Of a stretch of 24,108 bases of DNA, positions 22,105 through 24,108 are shown piece by piece. Source of the stretch: Fimenecus sp045613685 (GTDB lineage Bacteria > Bacillota > Clostridia > Oscillospirales > Acutalibacteraceae); the NCBI GenBank assembly GCA_045613685.1, contig JAZLBL010000016.1, positions 1-24,108 on the forward strand, given 5' to 3'. The notes beneath the pieces are model-generated. The model worked only from the letters and a program-made list of their open reading frames with translations, was not told the origin of the DNA and did not search any database. Numbering within the stretch: position 1 is the first letter of the stretch; each line of letters opens with the position of its first letter. Made by a program: the position numbers and the translations under genes.

Positions 22105-22137
22105 TCAGTTAAAGGGTAAAATAGGGAGGATGATAAT

Positions 22138-23097
22138 ATGGTAGGTAAAGCTATCAAGAATTATGCAGAAGAAAAAGGAATGACCATTAAAAATGGTGTT
22201 GCTTTTGGTGTTTATCGTGGATTTATGATGTCAATGCAAGAGGGCAGTGGTTGGAAATCTGTTTCTTTTGCGGTAAGATTTGACAATGAAAATGCAAAAG
22301 ATATTCTCAACGGATATTTTTCTCAAAAAGAAATAAAAAAAGATTATCGAGTGAGTGAAGCAACTTTATCACCAAATTCAGTTGTTGTTGTATTCCTTGA
22401 TAATCCTGGAACAATGAAAAGAATTGTAGAGTTTATTGAAATGGTTTGTGATAAGTTCAATGAGCTTGGTGGCAAGGGGGCAAATTATTGTAGCTCTTGT
22501 GGTCATGAACTTGATTCGTCTGCAGTACCCGTTTTAATGAATGATGTTGTTTATTTGTTACATAGTTCTTGCCTAGAAAAAGATACCGAAGAAATGAACT
22601 ATATAAACGAAGAAAAGAAAAATAACGGTAGCACAGTAATTGGTGCAGTGGGTGCTTTTATTGGTGCAGTTATCGGTGCAATACCTTGGGCAGTTGCATA
22701 TTATTTTGGTTGGTTTATTGCCGCTTTAGGTCTTGTGATTGGACTTGCATCTAAAAAGGGTTATGAATTGCTTAATGGTAAAGAAAACAGAGCAAAGGGC
22801 GTAATTGTAATTGTGGCAACTGTATTTGGTGTGCTTTTAGCTGAAGCAGTTGCAGTTATTGTATCAATATATTCAGTTTGGCAAAGTGACCCTGAGTTTG
22901 CAGATTTTGGAATGACTATTTTTGATGCAGCTTATACTTTTGCCTATGCTTTAGGAACTGACCCAACAATTATAGCTGATATGGCAGGGGATATTGTTCT
23001 TGGCTTGTTCTTTGCAGGATTAGGAATATGGCAGACAATAAGAGACATTTTTAAGGCGAACGGCAAAAATGCAAATAAATTTATAAGACTTGATTAA
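22138..23097 (+). CDS. Zinc-ribbon membrane protein of unknown function
   Basis: 319 aa; GGAGG eight bases before the ATG supports the start. Residues 1-115 form a soluble alpha/beta domain (FMMSMQEGSGWKSVSFAVRF), about 118-145 a short metal-site-like segment with Cys118, Cys121, His142 and Cys145 (CSSCGHEL and HSSC), and then glycine-rich hydrophobic segments: about 163-203 (two helices), 219-245 and 280-302, with a basic tail. I do not recognise a family. It is divergent from the XRE gene, has two tandem promoters and is probably repressed by it. Its 3' end is a bidirectional terminator. The layout suggests a signal-controlled membrane or stress protein, but the function is not inferable from sequence. 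Confidence 0.85.
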   Translation: MVGKAIKNYAEEKGMTIKNGVAFGVYRGFMMSMQEGSGWKSVSFAVRFDNENAKDILNGYFSQKEIKKDYRVSEATLSPNSVVVVFLDNPGTMKRIVEFIEMVCDKFNELGGKGANYCSSCGHELDSSAVPVLMNDVVYLLHSSCLEKDTEEMNYINEEKKNNGSTVIGAVGAFIGAVIGAIPWAVAYYFGWFIAALGLVIGLASKKGYELLNGKENRAKGVIVIVATVFGVLLAEAVAVIVSIYSVWQSDPEFADFGMTIFDAAYTFAYALGTDPTIIADMAGDIVLGLFFAGLGIWQTIRDIFKANGKNANKFIRLD

Positions 23098-23105
23098 AAT
23101 TAAAA

Positions 23106-23141
23106 AAGACCGAGTAGCAAAAACTACTCGGTTTTGTTTTT
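23106..23141. terminator. Bidirectional terminator between the membrane-protein gene and nagB
   Basis: Stem ACCGAGTAG/CTACTCGGT with loop CAAAAA; T-rich on the plus strand (TTTGTTTTT) and T-rich on the minus strand (TCTTTTTT). Confidence 0.93.
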
Positions 23142-23149
23142 GTATTCAA

Positions 23150-23869
23150 TTAAAGTCTTGATGCAGCGTCTTTATCCATAAAGATATGAACATCAGGATG
23201 GAGTTGTAAAACAGATGCAGGGCAAGAAGGTGAAATATCACCATTAACGAGACCGTGGATAGCGTCAGATTTGCTTTTGCCTGTTGCAATAAGAATAATC
23301 TTTTTTGATTTCATAATTGAAACAGTGCCCATTGTGAGTGCGTAATGTGGCATTGGGTTTTCATCAAAATAAATTGAGTTAGCGTCAATAGTGCTTTGTG
23401 TAAGCTGAACTTTGAATGAACCCTTTGTGAATTTGTTTGAAGGTTCATTAAACCCGATATGACCGTTTCTGCCAACACCCAAAAGTTGAATGTCAATTTT
23501 CTTTGCGCCGATAAGATTGTCATAACGCTCACATTCTGCTTTGGCATCAACCGCGTTACCATTAAGGAAATTAACGTTATCCTCATTCACATCAATGTGG
23601 TTAAAAAGATTTTCGTGCATAAATGTGTAATAACTGTTTTTATCTTCAACAGGAAGGTCGCAATATTCGTCAAGATTGAAAGTAGTAATGTCCTTAAAAC
23701 TAACCTTGCCTTCCTTAAAACATTTTATAAGATATTCATATGTAGGGACAGGAGAAGCACCTGTTGCAAATCCTAAAACACTGTTAGGTTTCTCGTTAAC
23801 CTGTTCAATAAGCATATTACCAACTGCAACTGCAATTTGTTCAGCGTTGTCAAAAATATGTAAATTCAT
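23150..23869 (-). CDS. nagB: Glucosamine-6-phosphate deaminase
   Basis: Converts glucosamine 6-phosphate to fructose 6-phosphate and ammonia in amino-sugar catabolism. 239 aa, the Bacillus length. The substrate loop is GFATGASPVPTYEYL (residues 33-47), the catalytic Asp67 is in FNLDEY, and the active-site GVGRNGHIGFNEP keeps the His and Glu; Asn stands at the position of E. coli Asp141, as in other Firmicutes enzymes. The start is the ATG at 23869 with AAGGTG five bases upstream. It has its own promoter. No nagA adjoins it here. Confidence 0.96.
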   Translation of the reverse strand: MNLHIFDNAEQIAVAVGNMLIEQVNEKPNSVLGFATGASPVPTYEYLIKCFKEGKVSFKDITTFNLDEYCDLPVEDKNSYYTFMHENLFNHIDVNEDNVNFLNGNAVDAKAECERYDNLIGAKKIDIQLLGVGRNGHIGFNEPSNKFTKGSFKVQLTQSTIDANSIYFDENPMPHYALTMGTVSIMKSKKIILIATGKSKSDAIHGLVNGDISPSCPASVLQLHPDVHIFMDKDAASRL

Positions 23870-23901
23870 TTTCGCACCTTCTCTTAAACTTTTGAGATTT
23901 T

Positions 23902-23929
23902 ATTTTACCATATATTTGAAAAATTGCAA
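23902..23929 (-). promoter_or_regulatory. Promoter of nagB
   Basis: On the minus strand TTGCAA (23929-23924), a 16-bp spacer and TAAAAT (23907-23902). A terminator hairpin adjoins the -35 box. Confidence 0.6.
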
Positions 23930-23930
23930 T

Positions 23931-23962
23931 AAAAAAGGGACAATTTATTGTCCCTTTTTTTG
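23931..23962. terminator. Terminator hairpin upstream of nagB
   Basis: Stem AAAAAAGGGACAA/TTGTCCCTTTTTT with loop TTTA, usable in both directions. It probably ends a minus-strand gene outside the window. Confidence 0.8.
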
Positions 23963-24007
23963 TTTATCAAATTTGAATTTATTTAATTGATTTAATAGCG
24001 TTGTTTC

Positions 24008-24108
24008 GCCTCCCTCTGACGAGGGAGGTGGCACGAGCAAAGCGAGTGACGGAGGGAGAGATAGGATTTTGACTACCCCTCAGTCGCTACGCGACAGCTC
24101 CCCTGACA
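24008..24108. repeat. Dispersed palindromic repeat, copy C (cut by window end)
   Basis: Same order of elements as copies A and B. The 98 bases from 24011 are identical to bases 1-98. The right-hand hairpin GCTCCCCT/AGGGGAGC is cut by the window end. Nothing else is seen in 23963-24007. Confidence 0.9.

Noticed and set aside
1..24108. Circular plasmid or phage genome, suggested by identical ends
   Set aside because: The identical 98 bases belong to a dispersed repeat with a third copy inside the window, and the genes are chromosomal housekeeping types.

Overview
The window looks like chromosomal DNA of a low-GC, Gram-positive Clostridia-type anaerobe, probably an uncultured gut member of the Oscillospirales/Ruminococcaceae. 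This is inferred from A+T-rich intergenic DNA, strong purine-rich ribosome sites, textbook sigma-A promoters (several with a consensus -35 or -10 and a 17-bp spacer), GTG and TTG starts, and gene content (comEC-holA, RNase M5, a Bacillus-type NagB, an arabinofuranosidase lipoprotein). It carries housekeeping genes and is not an obvious plasmid or prophage. Both ends are cut inside copies of the same dispersed repeat.

Layout: (1) 1-192 holds a palindromic repeat and two terminator hairpins. (2) 193-2961 (-) encodes a GH51 alpha-L-arabinofuranosidase lipoprotein, divergent from (3) 3100-12212 (+), a long same-strand run: membrane-anchored unknown protein, ComEC, DNA polymerase III delta, RNase M5, two tandem paralogous acyl-CoA synthetases, an iron-sulfur-type flavoprotein and a thioredoxin. 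(4) 12245-13387 (-) encodes a MaoC-like protein and TcdA. A second copy of the repeat lies in their presumed leader, and a 16-bp perfect palindrome carries overlapping outward promoters for tcdA and for (5) ychF (13628-14722, +). (6) 14767-16217 (-) holds tRNA-Arg(CCG), a very compact four-helix-bundle (23S-IVS-protein-like) cassette bounded by inverted 14-nt repeat arrays, and a stand-alone 2-oxoacid-dehydrogenase acyltransferase (E2) catalytic domain. (7) 16368-19495 (+) encodes a DRE-TIM aldolase and an MFS/GPH transporter with a large cytoplasmic tail. (8) 19531-20199 (-) is a nitroreductase and 20322-21749 (+) an M20 peptidase. (9) 21783-23097 is a divergent pair of a small XRE repressor and an unknown zinc-ribbon membrane protein, with two related operator-like sites between them. 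(10) 23150-23869 (-) is nagB, followed by a terminator and the third repeat copy at the right edge.

The genes fall into small transcription units with well-defined promoters and shared bidirectional terminators, so the intergenic architecture can be read in detail. The points most worth a second look are the four-helix-bundle cassette with its inverted repeat arrays (14849-15276), the dimeric BIME-like repeat family whose stems change in a compensatory way, the palindrome carrying two opposed promoters at 13542-13583, the XRE/membrane-protein switch region, and a ComEC whose metallo-beta-lactamase domain has lost its metal-binding motif.
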